From the NCBI GenBank assembly GCA_028823855.1, contig JAPPFL010000038.1, forward strand, positions 62,001 through 126,000: a stretch of 64,000 nt of DNA, read 5' to 3'. A program made the translations under genes and the position numbers. This document shows, piece after piece, positions 9,542 to 19,208 of this stretch. The notes beneath the pieces are model-generated. The model searched no databases. It worked only from the letters and a program-made list of their open reading frames with translations, and was not told the DNA's origin. This DNA is from Albidovulum sp. (lineage in GTDB: Bacteria; Pseudomonadota; Alphaproteobacteria; Rhodobacterales; Rhodobacteraceae). Each line of letters starts with the position of its first letter. Position 1 is the stretch's first letter.

Positions 9542-9834
9542 AGTCTATCCTTCTGCGCGCCGATTGTCTGATACAGTCCATGTTTCTATTGCTGCTAGCA
9601 ATATGCCGGTCTCGGTCAAATTTCCACGAAAATCCATCCGCCTGCAATACGACCAGCTCTTGCACACCATCTCGCGAAGTCGCGATTCCGATTGAAAACG
9701 GCACTGATTGCCTTGTCCAGTCGCGGTCCGCCGGCAATCTCGCCGCCGACCGGTACTCGCGAAGCCGAATTATTGATTTACCGCCGCCTTGCTATTAGTT
9801 TTGCTGAGGAAGAAAGGCCAATCGGTGGCAGGAT
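9542..9834. other. divergent intergenic region between ntrB and ispDF
   Basis: About 290 bases that must hold the promoters of the ntr-trk cluster and of the ispDF operon. I see no intact gene, no dusB remnant that I can recognise and no convincing operator. Confidence 0.4.
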
Positions 9835-10983
9835 ATGAATCTCGTTGCGATCGTACTCGCCGCCGGACGGGGCGAAAGAGCTGGATCGGGAGACCCCAAG
9901 CAATTCAGGAAGCTAGGAGAAAAGCCAGTTCTTGCACGTGTACTGGAAGTACTGTGCGCACATCCGGCCGTGTCAGAATGCACGGCAATTATCAGCGACG
10001 ATCACAGAACGCTTTTTGACGCGCTTGTCGCACCGGAAGTCCCTGCTTCGGTACGAACTGTGATCGGCGGGACGGAAAGGCAGGAATCCGTCAAGAACGG
10101 ATTGGAAGCTTACAGGGGGTCCGATGCAACGCACGTGCTGATCCACGATGGAGCCCGTCCATTCCTGTCATCATTGCTTATTGACCGAGTCGTCGATGCA
10201 ATGAAATTCCACGACGGGGCTGTGCCAGTTCTGCCGGCTTCCGATGCATTGTGGCGGGGATCCGGCGGACTTCTGGACAAAACCGTTCCTCGCGCCGGCA
10301 TACTCTGCGCTCAAACTCCTCAAGGATTCTCTTTTCCGGCAATTTTGGATGCGCACGAGAATCATCCCGGATCGGCCCTGGACGATGCGGCTATCGCCGT
10401 TTGGGCCGGCATGCGCGTCGCGGCGGTACGCGGCTGCCCGTGCAACGAGAAAATTACTACGAGGGAGGATTTCGAAAAAGCAGAGAGTGTCGAATCGACA
10501 CATCCGGATTTCCGCGCGGGCCAAGGATTTGACGTCCATAGATTCGGTACCGGCAGCTCGGTAGTGCTTTGCGGAATTGAAATTCCCCATTCGCACGGGC
10601 TCGTTGGGCATTCCGATTCGGACGTGGCCATGCACGCAATAGCGGATGCAATATACGGCGCAATGGGCGAACGAGACATTGGCTACTGGTTTCCGCCGAA
10701 TGATGCCCGTTGGGAAAATGCGCCATCGAAGGATTTTCTTCGCCACGCTTGCGAACTTGCCGCTGAATACGGGTATTCTCTGTCCTCGGTCGACTGTACT
10801 ATCATTTGCGAACGTCCGCGAATTGGTCCGCATGTCGATGAAATGAAATCTTCGTTGTCGGCTTCTCTTGGCATCGAACCTCGGCGTATCGGCGTAAAGG
10901 CAACAACGGCCGAAAGGCTGGGCGCAATCGGGCGAGAAGAAGGAATCGCCGCTATGGCTGTCGCGATGCTCAAATCAAAGTGA
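9835..10983 (+). CDS. ispDF: bifunctional IspD/IspF (MEP pathway)
   Basis: Fused enzyme of 382 residues for steps three and five of the non-mevalonate isoprenoid pathway. The N-terminal half (to about 220) is 2-C-methyl-D-erythritol 4-phosphate cytidylyltransferase, with VLAAGRGERAGSGDPKQF and IHDGARPF. The C-terminal half is 2-C-methyl-D-erythritol 2,4-cyclodiphosphate synthase, with GQGFDVHRF, the metal-binding GHSDSDVAMHAIADAI and ATTAERLGAIGR. The fusion is common in alphaproteobacteria. Its stop overlaps the GTG start of pgpA (GTGA), so it is the first gene of a coupled ispDF-pgpA-cinA operon. All visible catalytic residues are intact. Confidence 0.96.
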   Translation: MNLVAIVLAAGRGERAGSGDPKQFRKLGEKPVLARVLEVLCAHPAVSECTAIISDDHRTLFDALVAPEVPASVRTVIGGTERQESVKNGLEAYRGSDATHVLIHDGARPFLSSLLIDRVVDAMKFHDGAVPVLPASDALWRGSGGLLDKTVPRAGILCAQTPQGFSFPAILDAHENHPGSALDDAAIAVWAGMRVAAVRGCPCNEKITTREDFEKAESVESTHPDFRAGQGFDVHRFGTGSSVVLCGIEIPHSHGLVGHSDSDVAMHAIADAIYGAMGERDIGYWFPPNDARWENAPSKDFLRHACELAAEYGYSLSSVDCTIICERPRIGPHVDEMKSSLSASLGIEPRRIGVKATTAERLGAIGREEGIAAMAVAMLKSK

Positions 10984-11453
10984 AGAAAACTGTAGCTACG
11001 TTCTTTGGCGTCGGCTGGTTTCCTGTAATGCCTGGAACGATTGCCTCTGTAATCGCGGTGCCGATCGCATTGCTTTTTCACGGTTTGGGAGGCTTTCCGG
11101 TCCTAGTCGCCGCGACGCTTGGACTGTTCTTGATTGGATGGTGGTCGGTTTCCGACGGGGCGGAAAATGACCCCGCCGAGTTTGTCATCGACGAAATTGC
11201 CGGGCAGTGCATTTCCATTTGGCCATATTCCGCGTGGCTGTGGGTGCGCGAGGAATCGCTTTCCACGAATCACTGGCCAATCGTTGCCGGCTCTCTGGCA
11301 CTATTTCGGCTATTCGATATCTGGAAGCCCGGGCCGATCGGTGCCATTGACGAGAGGCATGACGCCCTTGGAATCATGCTCGACGACGCTTTGGCCGGAG
11401 TTGCGGCCGCCGTGCTCCTAGCGGCCGCCTTGTTCCTGCTTGAATTGAAATGA
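10980..11453 (+). CDS. pgpA: phosphatidylglycerophosphatase A
   Basis: Inner-membrane phosphatase that dephosphorylates phosphatidylglycerophosphate in phospholipid synthesis, 157 residues. The PgpA family signature is present: PGTIASVIAVP near the N-terminus, EFVIDEIAGQ and FRLFDIWKPGPIGAIDE, with several hydrophobic stretches. It starts with GTG overlapping the ispDF stop and ends by overlapping the cinA ATG (ATGA). It is therefore the middle gene of a translationally coupled trio. Confidence 0.93.
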   Translation: MKKTVATFFGVGWFPVMPGTIASVIAVPIALLFHGLGGFPVLVAATLGLFLIGWWSVSDGAENDPAEFVIDEIAGQCISIWPYSAWLWVREESLSTNHWPIVAGSLALFRLFDIWKPGPIGAIDERHDALGIMLDDALAGVAAAVLLAAALFLLELK

Positions 11454-11965
11454 CGCGCGAACTTGTACGCGAGCTTCTATCGGCATGTAGGCGAAATTCC
11501 ATTCGTGTCGCGACCGCGGAAAGCTGCACAGGCGGATTGCTTTCCGCAAATATAACGAGCGTCCCCGGGAGTTCGGAAGTCTTCGACCGAGGGTTCGTAA
11601 CCTACAGCGACGACGCCAAGTGCGAGCTTCTCGGCGTCCGGCGAGAAACGATAGCCGCATTTGGGGCGGTGTCCGAAATAACGGCGCACGAAATGGCAGA
11701 CGGAGCACTCGAGCGCTCTGGCGCCGATATTGCGGTCTCGATCACAGGGGTCGCCGGTCCGGGCGCTTCCGAGAAAAAACCGGAAGGTCTCGTTTGCTTC
11801 GCGCTCTCGCGGCGGGGAATTGAGACATTGACGGAAACAATTGAATTTGGTTTTATTGGCAGGGAGCAAGTGAGAGAGAAATCCGTGCGACACGCGCTGC
11901 AACTTCTGACTACGGGAGCAGTCTCCAGCGACAAAACCACGATTCTCGGATTCCAGAAGAAATAG
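11450..11965 (+). CDS. cinA: CinA-family nicotinamide-nucleotide amidohydrolase (PncC type)
   Basis: Short CinA protein of 171 residues that contains only the C-terminal CinA/PncC domain. It probably deamidates nicotinamide mononucleotide to nicotinate mononucleotide in pyridine nucleotide salvage. Family motifs: ATAESCTGGLLSANIT, GSSEVFDRGFVTYSDDAK, GAVSEITAHEMADGA and SITGVAGPGASEKKPEG. The N-terminal ADP-ribose pyrophosphatase-like domain of longer CinA proteins is missing, as is usual for this operon context. Last gene of the ispDF-pgpA-cinA unit. Confidence 0.92.
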   Translation: MTRELVRELLSACRRNSIRVATAESCTGGLLSANITSVPGSSEVFDRGFVTYSDDAKCELLGVRRETIAAFGAVSEITAHEMADGALERSGADIAVSITGVAGPGASEKKPEGLVCFALSRRGIETLTETIEFGFIGREQVREKSVRHALQLLTTGAVSSDKTTILGFQKK

Positions 11966-12013
11966 TTGGCTGCTAGGCGATCAGCGGATATTGCATGCAA
12001 CTGCGCAAAGGAA

Positions 12014-12025
12014 TTTTGTACAAAA
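12014..12025. promoter_or_regulatory. 12-bp palindrome upstream of amtB
   Basis: TTTTGTACAAAA is a perfect palindrome 70-80 bases upstream of the amtB ATG. It could be an operator or lie in the promoter. No -24/-12 sigma-54 promoter (TGGCAC-N5-TTGC) is visible in the 131-base amtB upstream region, in line with an NtrC that lacks GAFTGA. Confidence 0.3.
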
Positions 12026-12096
12026 GTCTAGTTAGGAAATCGAGCAGCAGGACCTTCCGGGACTAGACCTGCGGCCCAGAGAAAAAGGAGAAAATT

Positions 12097-13281
12097 ATGA
12101 ACGGAGCGGACACCGCTTGGATCATTGTCGCAACGGCGCTAGTTTTGTTTATGACACTCCCCGGACTCGCGTTGTTCTACGGCGGCCTCGTTCGGGCGCG
12201 AAATGTTCTAAGCACATTCATGCAGTGCTACTCGATAGCCTGTCTGATGAGCATACTCTGGCTCGTTCTCGGCTATTCGATTGCGTTCGGAAGCGGCTCG
12301 ACGGCATTATGGGGCGGCCTGGGCAAGATGTTTCTATCCGGAGTCACTTCTGAATCACTGTCGGGAACATTACCCGAGATACTCTTTTTCGCGTTCCAGA
12401 TGACATTCGCGATAATCACTCCCGCTCTAATCGTCGGCGCATATGTTGAACGAATAAGCTACGGGTTCGTATTGACCTTTTCCGGCCTTTGGATGCTACT
12501 TTGCTACGCTCCGGTCGTCTATTGGATTTGGGGCGGCGGAATGCTCTCGGATGGAGGCATTTTCGGGGACACCGGAGTTAAGGATTTCGCTGGCGGAATC
12601 GTCGTGCACGAAACGGCGGGGTTGGCCGCACTCGTCATCGCGTTTTTCCTCGGCCCACGAAAGGACGTTAACAAGCCACCACACAACCCGGGCCTGGTCA
12701 TGGTTGGCGCAGCAATGCTTTGGGTCGGTTGGTTTGGATTCAACGGAGGCTCTCAGCTAGCGGCCGATGGCGGCGCCGCTTCAGCCCTGGCTGTTACTCA
12801 CATATCCGCGGCGGCTGCGTCTCTAACTTGGGTGCTGTGGGAGCGAATAAAATACGGCAAGGCGTCAATGGTCGGCATGGTGACCGGAACGATCGCCGGC
12901 CTCGCCTCGATAACTCCCGCATCCGGATTTGTGGGACCGGTTGTCGCGCTTGTTATCGGCGGAATAGCGGGAATACTTTGCCAGGAAGCCGTCGGTTTCG
13001 TCAAAAATTTGCTCAAGGTCGACGATACGCTCGACGTATTCGCCGTTCACGGTGTCGGGGGAGTTTTCGGCACGGTCATGATTGCGATTTTCGTCGGCGA
13101 CGCAACCTGGGCCGCGCAAGTTGGATCCGTCGTAATCGTCGGCATCTACACCGTTGTCGTTACGGTGATTCTGATAAAGCTGATCGACCTGGTCGTCAAA
13201 ATGCGCATTGGAGAGGAGGAAGAGTATACGGGCCTCGACATGTCTTCGCATGGCGAACGGGCGTACGACATCACGTCCTAG
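12097..13281 (+). CDS. amtB: ammonium transporter AmtB
   Basis: Trimeric inner-membrane ammonium channel, 394 residues with about eleven hydrophobic segments. Family marks: FYGGLVRARNVLS near the N-terminus, the first pore histidine in DFAGGIVVHETAGLAALV, WVGWFGFNGGS, and the second pore histidine in VFAVHGVGGVFGT. AAAAAGGAG precedes the ATG at a good distance. No glnK/PII gene is adjacent, although glnK-amtB is the usual pair, so the PII partner must be encoded elsewhere or be missing. It converges on the mttB-family gene, with a strong hairpin between the two. Confidence 0.95.
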   Translation: MNGADTAWIIVATALVLFMTLPGLALFYGGLVRARNVLSTFMQCYSIACLMSILWLVLGYSIAFGSGSTALWGGLGKMFLSGVTSESLSGTLPEILFFAFQMTFAIITPALIVGAYVERISYGFVLTFSGLWMLLCYAPVVYWIWGGGMLSDGGIFGDTGVKDFAGGIVVHETAGLAALVIAFFLGPRKDVNKPPHNPGLVMVGAAMLWVGWFGFNGGSQLAADGGAASALAVTHISAAAASLTWVLWERIKYGKASMVGMVTGTIAGLASITPASGFVGPVVALVIGGIAGILCQEAVGFVKNLLKVDDTLDVFAVHGVGGVFGTVMIAIFVGDATWAAQVGSVVIVGIYTVVVTVILIKLIDLVVKMRIGEEEEYTGLDMSSHGERAYDITS

Positions 13282-13300
13282 TTTGGACGTCTACCGAAAA

Positions 13301-13323
13301 CCGGCGGCGCAGCGCGCCGCCGG
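13301..13323 (-). terminator. GC-rich hairpin between amtB and the mttB-family gene
   Basis: A perfect 10-bp stem (CCGGCGGCGC / GCGCCGCCGG) with a three-base loop. On the minus strand it is followed by TTTTC, so it best fits a terminator for the convergent methyltransferase gene. On the plus strand no T run follows, though the stem may still slow readthrough from amtB. Confidence 0.6.
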
Positions 13324-13469
13324 CATGCATCAATTCCCAAGCGGCACGGCATTAACGACTTTTCGGGAACGCTCTTCCAGTTCGATTGATGGACGCGCCG
13401 CAAACTTGCCCCTATACCTTCTCGGCTAAGTGCAGATGCGACATGGACGATAAGCCGATCCGGCGAAAG

Positions 13470-15038
13470 TCAGGCGAATGCGTCGGGCATCGAATCCTTC
13501 TTCTTCCTGACAAAATCTAACAGAGCATCTTCTACTGCGATGTCGAGCTTCGGCTTTTCGTAGTTTCGCAAAAGTTTCCTAACTTCCCGCACAGCCAGTT
13601 CGACCGTGTCCGGCCCGCCCTCTTCCTGCCAAGTTTCGAACGGCCTGTAGTCGAAAATTCCGCTCCGCCAAAACGCGGCTTGGTAGTTCGCCTGCGTGTG
13701 CGCGCATCCCAGGAAATGGGAACCCGGTCCGACTTCCCTAATCGCGTCCATCGCCTGCCCGTTCGCATCAAAGTCCACACCCTCGGCGAACTTGTGCAAC
13801 GCGCCTAACTGGTCGGCGTCTATTACAAATTTTTCGAAGGACGAGACAAGCCCGCCTTCGAGCCACCCGCAAGCATGAAGCATAAAATTGACACCCGCCA
13901 ATAGCGCCGAATTTAGGGTATTCGCACTCTCAAATGCCGCTTGAGCGTCCGGCAGCTTAGAACCGCACAGACCTCCCCCCGACCGGAAAGGCAGGTTGAG
14001 ACGACGCGCCAACTGGCCCGCGCCGAACAGGATTTGACTTGCCTCCGGCGTACCGAAGGTCGGCGCTCCTGAATTCATATCAATCGACGTTACGAACGCT
14101 CCGAAAATTACGGGCGCTCCCGGCCGTACTAGCTGATTGTACGCGACGCCCGCCAGCACTTCCGCGAAGACTTGGGCGAGAGTGCCGGCGACCGTGACGG
14201 GCGCCATGGCGCCGCCGACTATGAATGGCGAAACGATGGTTGCCTGATTCGACCGCGCATAGACTTCCATCGCTCCGATCATGATCGAATCGAAGGTCAA
14301 GGGAGAATTTATATTGATAAGCGAAGTCATGACGGCATTGTTCTCTACAAATTCGCCGCCGAACAGGATTTTCGCCATATCGACGGAATCTTGCGCTCGC
14401 GACGGTTCTGTAACCGACCCCATGAACGGTTTATCCGAGAGCGTCATGTGCGCATGGAGCATGTCGAGATGCCGTTTGTTTACGGCCACGTCGGTCGGCT
14501 CGCACAAAGTCCCGCCGGAGTGATGGAGCCATTTGGACATGTAACCGAGCCTAACGAATTTTCGAAAATCGTCGATCGTCGCATATCGGCGGCCTCCGGC
14601 CAAGTCTCGGACGAAGGGCGGGCCATATACTGGTGCAAGAACTAGATTCTTGCCGCCGATAACTACGGATCGCTCGGGATTGCGAGCGTGCTGAACGAAT
14701 GAATCCGGCGCCGTCGAGCAAAGTTTGCGTGCCAATCCTTTCGGAATGTGAACGCGATTGCCGTCGATGTCCGCGCCCGCTTCGCGCCAAAGTATCAGCG
14801 CCTGCGGATTATCGACGAAATCGACACCGATTTCTTCAAGCACAGTTTCTGCGTTGTCTTCAATAACTTCCAGAGCTTCCAGGTTGAGAAGGTCGAAATT
14901 CGGCACATTTCGTTCAATAAACCGTGCCGTTTCGATGCTGACTCTAGTTCGCTCCGCGCGGCGCGCGGCACCTCCCCCCGTCCTAGATTTACGCCTGCCG
15001 AAATTTCGAGGCGCCGCATTTTCGCCGAGACCACTCAT
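13470..15038 (-). CDS. trimethylamine methyltransferase (MttB) family protein, non-pyrrolysine type
   Basis: About 522 residues of the MttB superfamily, corrinoid-dependent methyltransferases that demethylate trimethylamine or quaternary amines such as glycine betaine. Recognisable stretches: LARKLCSTAPDSFVQHARNP, PVYGPPFVRD, GGTLCEPTDVAVNKRH and GPGSHFLGCAHTQANYQAAFW. No in-frame TAG is present, so it is not a pyrrolysine enzyme and the substrate is unlikely to be trimethylamine itself. I start it at the ATG at 15038, with AAAGG upstream; the frame opens with a TTG at 15059. No corrinoid protein or activating enzyme gene is adjacent. Methylated-amine use is an inference from the family. Confidence 0.82.
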   Translation of the reverse strand: MSGLGENAAPRNFGRRKSRTGGGAARRAERTRVSIETARFIERNVPNFDLLNLEALEVIEDNAETVLEEIGVDFVDNPQALILWREAGADIDGNRVHIPKGLARKLCSTAPDSFVQHARNPERSVVIGGKNLVLAPVYGPPFVRDLAGGRRYATIDDFRKFVRLGYMSKWLHHSGGTLCEPTDVAVNKRHLDMLHAHMTLSDKPFMGSVTEPSRAQDSVDMAKILFGGEFVENNAVMTSLININSPLTFDSIMIGAMEVYARSNQATIVSPFIVGGAMAPVTVAGTLAQVFAEVLAGVAYNQLVRPGAPVIFGAFVTSIDMNSGAPTFGTPEASQILFGAGQLARRLNLPFRSGGGLCGSKLPDAQAAFESANTLNSALLAGVNFMLHACGWLEGGLVSSFEKFVIDADQLGALHKFAEGVDFDANGQAMDAIREVGPGSHFLGCAHTQANYQAAFWRSGIFDYRPFETWQEEGGPDTVELAVREVRKLLRNYEKPKLDIAVEDALLDFVRKKKDSMPDAFA

Positions 15039-15375
15039 CTCCAATCTATACCTTTCCAATTTCGCTCAACCCAACCCCGGAACAGATGCCCGCCCGATCT
15101 CCGTTTCTTGTCCTGCAGGCCGAATGAACGCCCTACCGCGAGATTTCCTACTCTTATCGATCCATGCCGAGGAAAGTAGCCGCAATTTGCCTTTGGCAAA
15201 TCTTTGAATTGTCCGAGTCATCGTCACAAAACGACACGACTGCACGATTTGGACAATGGTTATTCTCCCTCCTCCGGGTCCAATCGATTAGATCGACGGA
15301 GTTGAACTGAATGAGAAAATAATCTTAGATGCTCGCGGCAGCCATTAACTCATGCCAAGCCAATAAGAGAAACGA
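15039..15375. other. divergent spacer between mttB-family gene and guaA
   Basis: About 340 bases between two divergent genes. It presumably contains both promoters. I see no further gene or recognisable RNA. Confidence 0.4.
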
Positions 15376-16944
15376 ATGTCGATCCGACATCACGACAAAA
15401 TGCTGATCGTCGACTTCGGCAGCCAAGTCACTCAACTGATTGCTCGCCGTCTCCGTGAGTCCGGTGTGTATTGCGAGATTCATCCCTTTCAAAGGGCGGC
15501 TGCCGCGTTCGCGGGCGACGCCGTTCGTCCAAAGGCCGCGATTCTTTCCGGCGGGCCGGCGAGTGCCGCCAGGTCTGAATGCCCCAAAATCCCCCAAGTT
15601 CTATTGGATTCCGGAATCCCCCTATTCGGAATTTGCTACGGCCAGCAAATTTTGATGGAACAACTGGGCGGAAGAGTCGAATCAGGCCGGCATAGGGAAT
15701 TTGGACGCGCCTACATTTCGGCTCTTCCCGACCAAAGGGACGACCCGATATTCGATGGATTTCTGGAATCCGAAACCGAAGAAGTCTGGATGTCTCACGG
15801 CGACAGGGTTGTGCGCGAGGCGCCCGGATTCAAAATTATAGGCCAGTCGCCGAACGCGCCAATGGCTATCGTCGCGGATTCGAAGAGACGGTATTACGGC
15901 GTACAATTCCATCCGGAAGTCCACCATACCCCTAACGGTGGCAAACTCCTGCGAAACTTCGCAAGAGTCGCCGGGTTTTCCTTCGACTGGAGCATGAGTT
16001 CCTTTCGCGAGGAAGCCGTGGCGCATATTCGCCGTTACGTGGGTACGAGCAAAATCGTCTGCGGCCTGTCCGGCGGCGTCGATTCTTCCGTTACGGCTCT
16101 ACTGGTTCACGAAGCCGTTGGAAGTCAATTGACTTGCATTTTTGTCGACCACGGGATGCTTAGAAGGGGCGAAGCCGCAGAAGTGCCTAGGTTATTCAGA
16201 AAGCACTATAATATTCCGGTGGAATCCGTTGATTCCCAAGATCTTTTTTTAAGCAAACTGGAAGGCGTAGAAGACCCCGAAGCCAAGCGTAAAATCATCG
16301 GCGAACTCTTCGTCCAGGTGTTTCAGGAACGTGCGAAATCTCTGGGGAACGCGAATTTCCTGGCGCAGGGCACGCTCTACCCTGATGTCATTGAATCGGT
16401 AAGCGCAAGCGGCGGACCGTCGTCGAAAATCAAATCGCACCACAATGTTGGAGGTCTACCCGCAAAAATGAAATTTAGAGTCGTAGAACCGCTGCGTACG
16501 CTGTTCAAGGACGAGGTAAGAAAGCTTGGGCGGGAGCTTGGGCTTCCCGAATCATTTGTTGGCCGCCATCCTTTTCCCGGACCGGGGCTAGCGATACGCT
16601 GTCCCGGTGCCGTTACCCGGTCTAAACTCGAAATTCTACGCCAAGCCGATGCCGTATTCATCGACCAAATTCGAGCCTATGGCCTTTATGACGAAATTTG
16701 GCAGGCGTTCGCCGCCATACTTCCAGTTAAATCCGTAGGCGTTATGGGAGATGACCGGACCTACGAATTCACTTGCGTCCTACGAGCCGTGACAAGCGTA
16801 GATGGAATGACCGCCGACTATTTTCCGTTTCAGCATTCCTTCCTTTCGGAAACGGCTAATCGCATCATCAACGAAGTGCCCGGTCTCAATCGCGTCGTCT
16901 ACGATATTACTTCCAAACCGCCGGGAACGATTGAATGGGAATAG
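15376..16944 (+). CDS. guaA: GMP synthase (glutamine-hydrolysing)
   Basis: Converts XMP to GMP with glutamine and ATP, 522 residues. The class I glutamine amidotransferase domain starts with [16 protein letters not shown], carries the nucleophile in [15 protein letters not shown] and the His/Glu of the triad in [11 protein letters not shown]. The ATP pyrophosphatase domain has the PP-loop [18 protein letters not shown]. The C-terminal dimerisation part contains [13 protein letters not shown] and ends in the typical [10 protein letters not shown]. Length and motifs are complete. Stands alone on the plus strand. Confidence 0.97.
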   Translation: MSIRHHDKMLIVDFGSQVTQLIARRLRESGVYCEIHPFQRAAAAFAGDAVRPKAAILSGGPASAARSECPKIPQVLLDSGIPLFGICYGQQILMEQLGGRVESGRHREFGRAYISALPDQRDDPIFDGFLESETEEVWMSHGDRVVREAPGFKIIGQSPNAPMAIVADSKRRYYGVQFHPEVHHTPNGGKLLRNFARVAGFSFDWSMSSFREEAVAHIRRYVGTSKIVCGLSGGVDSSVTALLVHEAVGSQLTCIFVDHGMLRRGEAAEVPRLFRKHYNIPVESVDSQDLFLSKLEGVEDPEAKRKIIGELFVQVFQERAKSLGNANFLAQGTLYPDVIESVSASGGPSSKIKSHHNVGGLPAKMKFRVVEPLRTLFKDEVRKLGRELGLPESFVGRHPFPGPGLAIRCPGAVTRSKLEILRQADAVFIDQIRAYGLYDEIWQAFAAILPVKSVGVMGDDRTYEFTCVLRAVTSVDGMTADYFPFQHSFLSETANRIINEVPGLNRVVYDITSKPPGTIEWE

Positions 16945-17302
16945 AATTTCTCTTGCCAACCATCGATCGGTTTCGGTCGGAGCCAATCGAACTTACCCAA
17001 AACTACTCTCCGTCAATTTAGATTCCGGCGCGGCGGAGGCTCGTGCGGAAGGCTTCGCGCAGTCGCGGGCTTCGCCACGACGACGCCGAACGTCCGCCGG
17101 GCTTCTTTCCGTCTCGAATGCTCGCCGCAGCCTCTTTCGCCGGTTCGCCTCGCGGAGCCGCGCGGCCGGCACCGGAATTGCGTCTTGCGCCGTAAAAACA
17201 GCGGAGTCATGATGGCTCGGACATGGCGGCAGTTGAAGGGGAATTGCGCTTCAAAGAGGAAGTGGGAAAATGATTCGTTGGGTATAAGGGCAGATTGAAC
17301 CG
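16945..17302. other. spacer with a GC-rich stretch, no gene recognised
   Basis: About 360 bases between guaA and the EamA transporter. The central part (about 17020-17210) is clearly richer in G+C than its flanks and has open frames on both strands, but none resembles a known protein. It may be a remnant of inserted DNA. Confidence 0.3.
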
Positions 17303-18172
17303 TTGAGTTGGAAGCAGTCCCCGCCAATTCGCGCGGCGTTCTGGATGATCGGCACGTTGACATCCTTTACGCTGCTCGCGGTATCTACTCGTGAACTGAG
17401 TTTCCAGCTCGATACATTCGAACTGGTCTTTTATCGCTCGTTTTTGAGCCTGGTTGTTTTGGCCGCTTTCGCTAAAGCGATCGGCCGCCTGCCCCGTTTG
17501 AATTTCCAAAAATTCCGGCTGCAATGCCTGCGCAACGCATTTCAATTCGCAGGAATGTCCTGCTGGTTTTTTGCGATCGCTTCAATTCCGCTCGCCCAAG
17601 TATTCGCCTTCGAATTCACGACACCTCTTTGGGTGGCTCTTATGGCTGCGGTATACCTAAAGGAGCCATTGACGCCGGTTCAGCTGTTTTCCGTTGCGTT
17701 GGGGGCTGTCGGCATTTTCATCGTCGCCAGGCCGGGTCAAGTAGAGTTTACGCCTGGCACGTGGGCGGCTGTATTCTGCGCGATAGGATTCGCCGGCTCG
17801 GCCGTCTTGACTCGCAAGTTGACCCGCTACCAGGGCACGATCGAAATCCTGCTTTGGATGTTGATCCTGCAATCCGTCGCCGGTCTAGCTGTCGCCGGGC
17901 GGGACCTCGAATTGGCAGTACCGTCAATAAATATGGCATTGCCTCTGATCGTGATGAGCGTCGCGGGCGTTACGGCGCATTATTGCCTGACGAAGGCTCT
18001 GAGCATCGCACCGGCAGCGGCCGTGGCACCTATAGATTTTTTTAGACTGCCGCTAATCGCTGTAATCGGCATGCTGGCCTACGGAGAAGCATTGGAATTG
18101 GCGGTATTCGCGGGCGGCGCGATAATTTGCGTGGGGAATTTCCTCAATGTCCGATCGCGGATTCGCATATGA
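17303..18172 (+). CDS. DMT-superfamily (EamA) transporter
   Basis: Ten-helix drug/metabolite transporter of 289 residues with two EamA repeats. The N-terminal repeat covers about residues 10-140 and includes ELVFYRSFLSLVVLAAF and LWVALMAAVYLKEPLT, a typical end of an EamA repeat. The second repeat includes APIDFFRLPLIAVIGMLAYGE. The start is a TTG (MSWKQSPPIRAAFWMIG); the next ATG would remove part of the first helix. The substrate cannot be told from sequence: such proteins export amino acids, nucleobases or other metabolites. No operon partner is obvious, with 144 bases to the next gene. Confidence 0.85.
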   Translation: MSWKQSPPIRAAFWMIGTLTSFTLLAVSTRELSFQLDTFELVFYRSFLSLVVLAAFAKAIGRLPRLNFQKFRLQCLRNAFQFAGMSCWFFAIASIPLAQVFAFEFTTPLWVALMAAVYLKEPLTPVQLFSVALGAVGIFIVARPGQVEFTPGTWAAVFCAIGFAGSAVLTRKLTRYQGTIEILLWMLILQSVAGLAVAGRDLELAVPSINMALPLIVMSVAGVTAHYCLTKALSIAPAAAVAPIDFFRLPLIAVIGMLAYGEALELAVFAGGAIICVGNFLNVRSRIRI

Positions 18173-18316
18173 CAGGTTGATTCGGCGCACTTTCCAAGCA
18201 AAATCGGGCGTCCGAAAACTTAATCGACCATTCGATTTCCCAAATTGTTGCGATAAATTTGAACTTTCAAAATAGTCTGCAATATTGCGGCCGAATAAAT
18301 CCAAAGCGAGGCGGTA

Positions 18317-19189
18317 ATGATCTACAAGGATGCCGAACACTGGCTGGCTTCCGGAAACAAAAGGATATTGCTTTTCGGGATGTCGGGCGTCGGCAAGACG
18401 CATGTCTCGGATATTCTTCGAAAATCTGGACAATGGTTCCATTATTCGGTCGATTACCGCATCGGCACCCGGTACATGGGCGAATATATCGTCGATAATT
18501 TTAAACGCGAAGCCATGAGAAATGAATTCCTTGCAGAATTGCTAAAGACGGATTCAATCTACATCGCTTCCAATATTACTTTTGAAAACTTGGCTCCCCT
18601 GTCAACTTACCTCGGAAAACCCGGCGATCCCGGTCTGGGAGGCATCCCGTACCAGGAATACAAGATTCGGCAGCAGCAGCACCGCCACGCCGAAATTGCA
18701 TCGCTTAAAGAAACCAAGCACTTTGTTGACCGCGCGGAGAAGATTTACGGATACAGGAACTTCGTCTGCGATTCCGGAGGGTCAATTTGCGAAGTTGTCG
18801 ATACGAATGATCCAAGCGACGACCTAATGAACACGCTTGCGGAGCATCTGCTACTGATCTGGATTCGGGAAAGCGACGATCACGCAAAGCAGCTGGCTGA
18901 ACGATTCGACAGGGCGCCTAAGCCAATGTACTATCATCCCAGCTTTCTCGACAGAATGTGGAGCGAGTATTGCGGCGTCAAAAACTGCAGAGCGGATAAG
19001 GTCGACCCGGACGATTTCGTTCGCTGGATTTACGTGCGCGCCATAGAAAGGCGGATGCCCCGCTACCGCGCGATGGCGGAGAACTGGGGCATTCAGTTGT
19101 ACGCCAACGACATTAAGAGAATCACAAGCGCCAGCGAATTTTGCGATCTCGTCGCGGCGTCCCTGGACGATCGCGAATACCGGGTCTGA
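18317..19189 (+). CDS. P-loop NTPase of unknown function next to metA
   Basis: 290 residues, with a clear Walker A motif (LLFGMSGVGKTHVSD) at about residues 20-34, resembling kinase-like P-loop proteins. Further along are an Asp/Tyr-rich stretch (SVDYRIGTRYMGEYI), DLMNTLAEHLLLIWIRESD, which could form the Walker B strand, and a tryptophan-rich C-terminal helical part. It has no signal peptide or membrane segment. GAGG lies before the ATG. It ends 19 bases before metA, so the two are probably cotranscribed. I do not recognise a characterised family. A small-molecule kinase or ATPase tied to methionine metabolism is a guess from context only. Confidence 0.75.
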   Translation: MIYKDAEHWLASGNKRILLFGMSGVGKTHVSDILRKSGQWFHYSVDYRIGTRYMGEYIVDNFKREAMRNEFLAELLKTDSIYIASNITFENLAPLSTYLGKPGDPGLGGIPYQEYKIRQQQHRHAEIASLKETKHFVDRAEKIYGYRNFVCDSGGSICEVVDTNDPSDDLMNTLAEHLLLIWIRESDDHAKQLAERFDRAPKPMYYHPSFLDRMWSEYCGVKNCRADKVDPDDFVRWIYVRAIERRMPRYRAMAENWGIQLYANDIKRITSASEFCDLVAASLDDREYRV

Positions 19190-19208
19190 TTCCAGGAGCA
19201 GCTAGAAG

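Noticed and set aside
18173-18316. Possible SAM-II riboswitch upstream of the P-loop/metA operon
   Set aside because: A stretch GCGATAAATTTGAAC resembles part of the SAM-II core, but the required pairing partners are not present.
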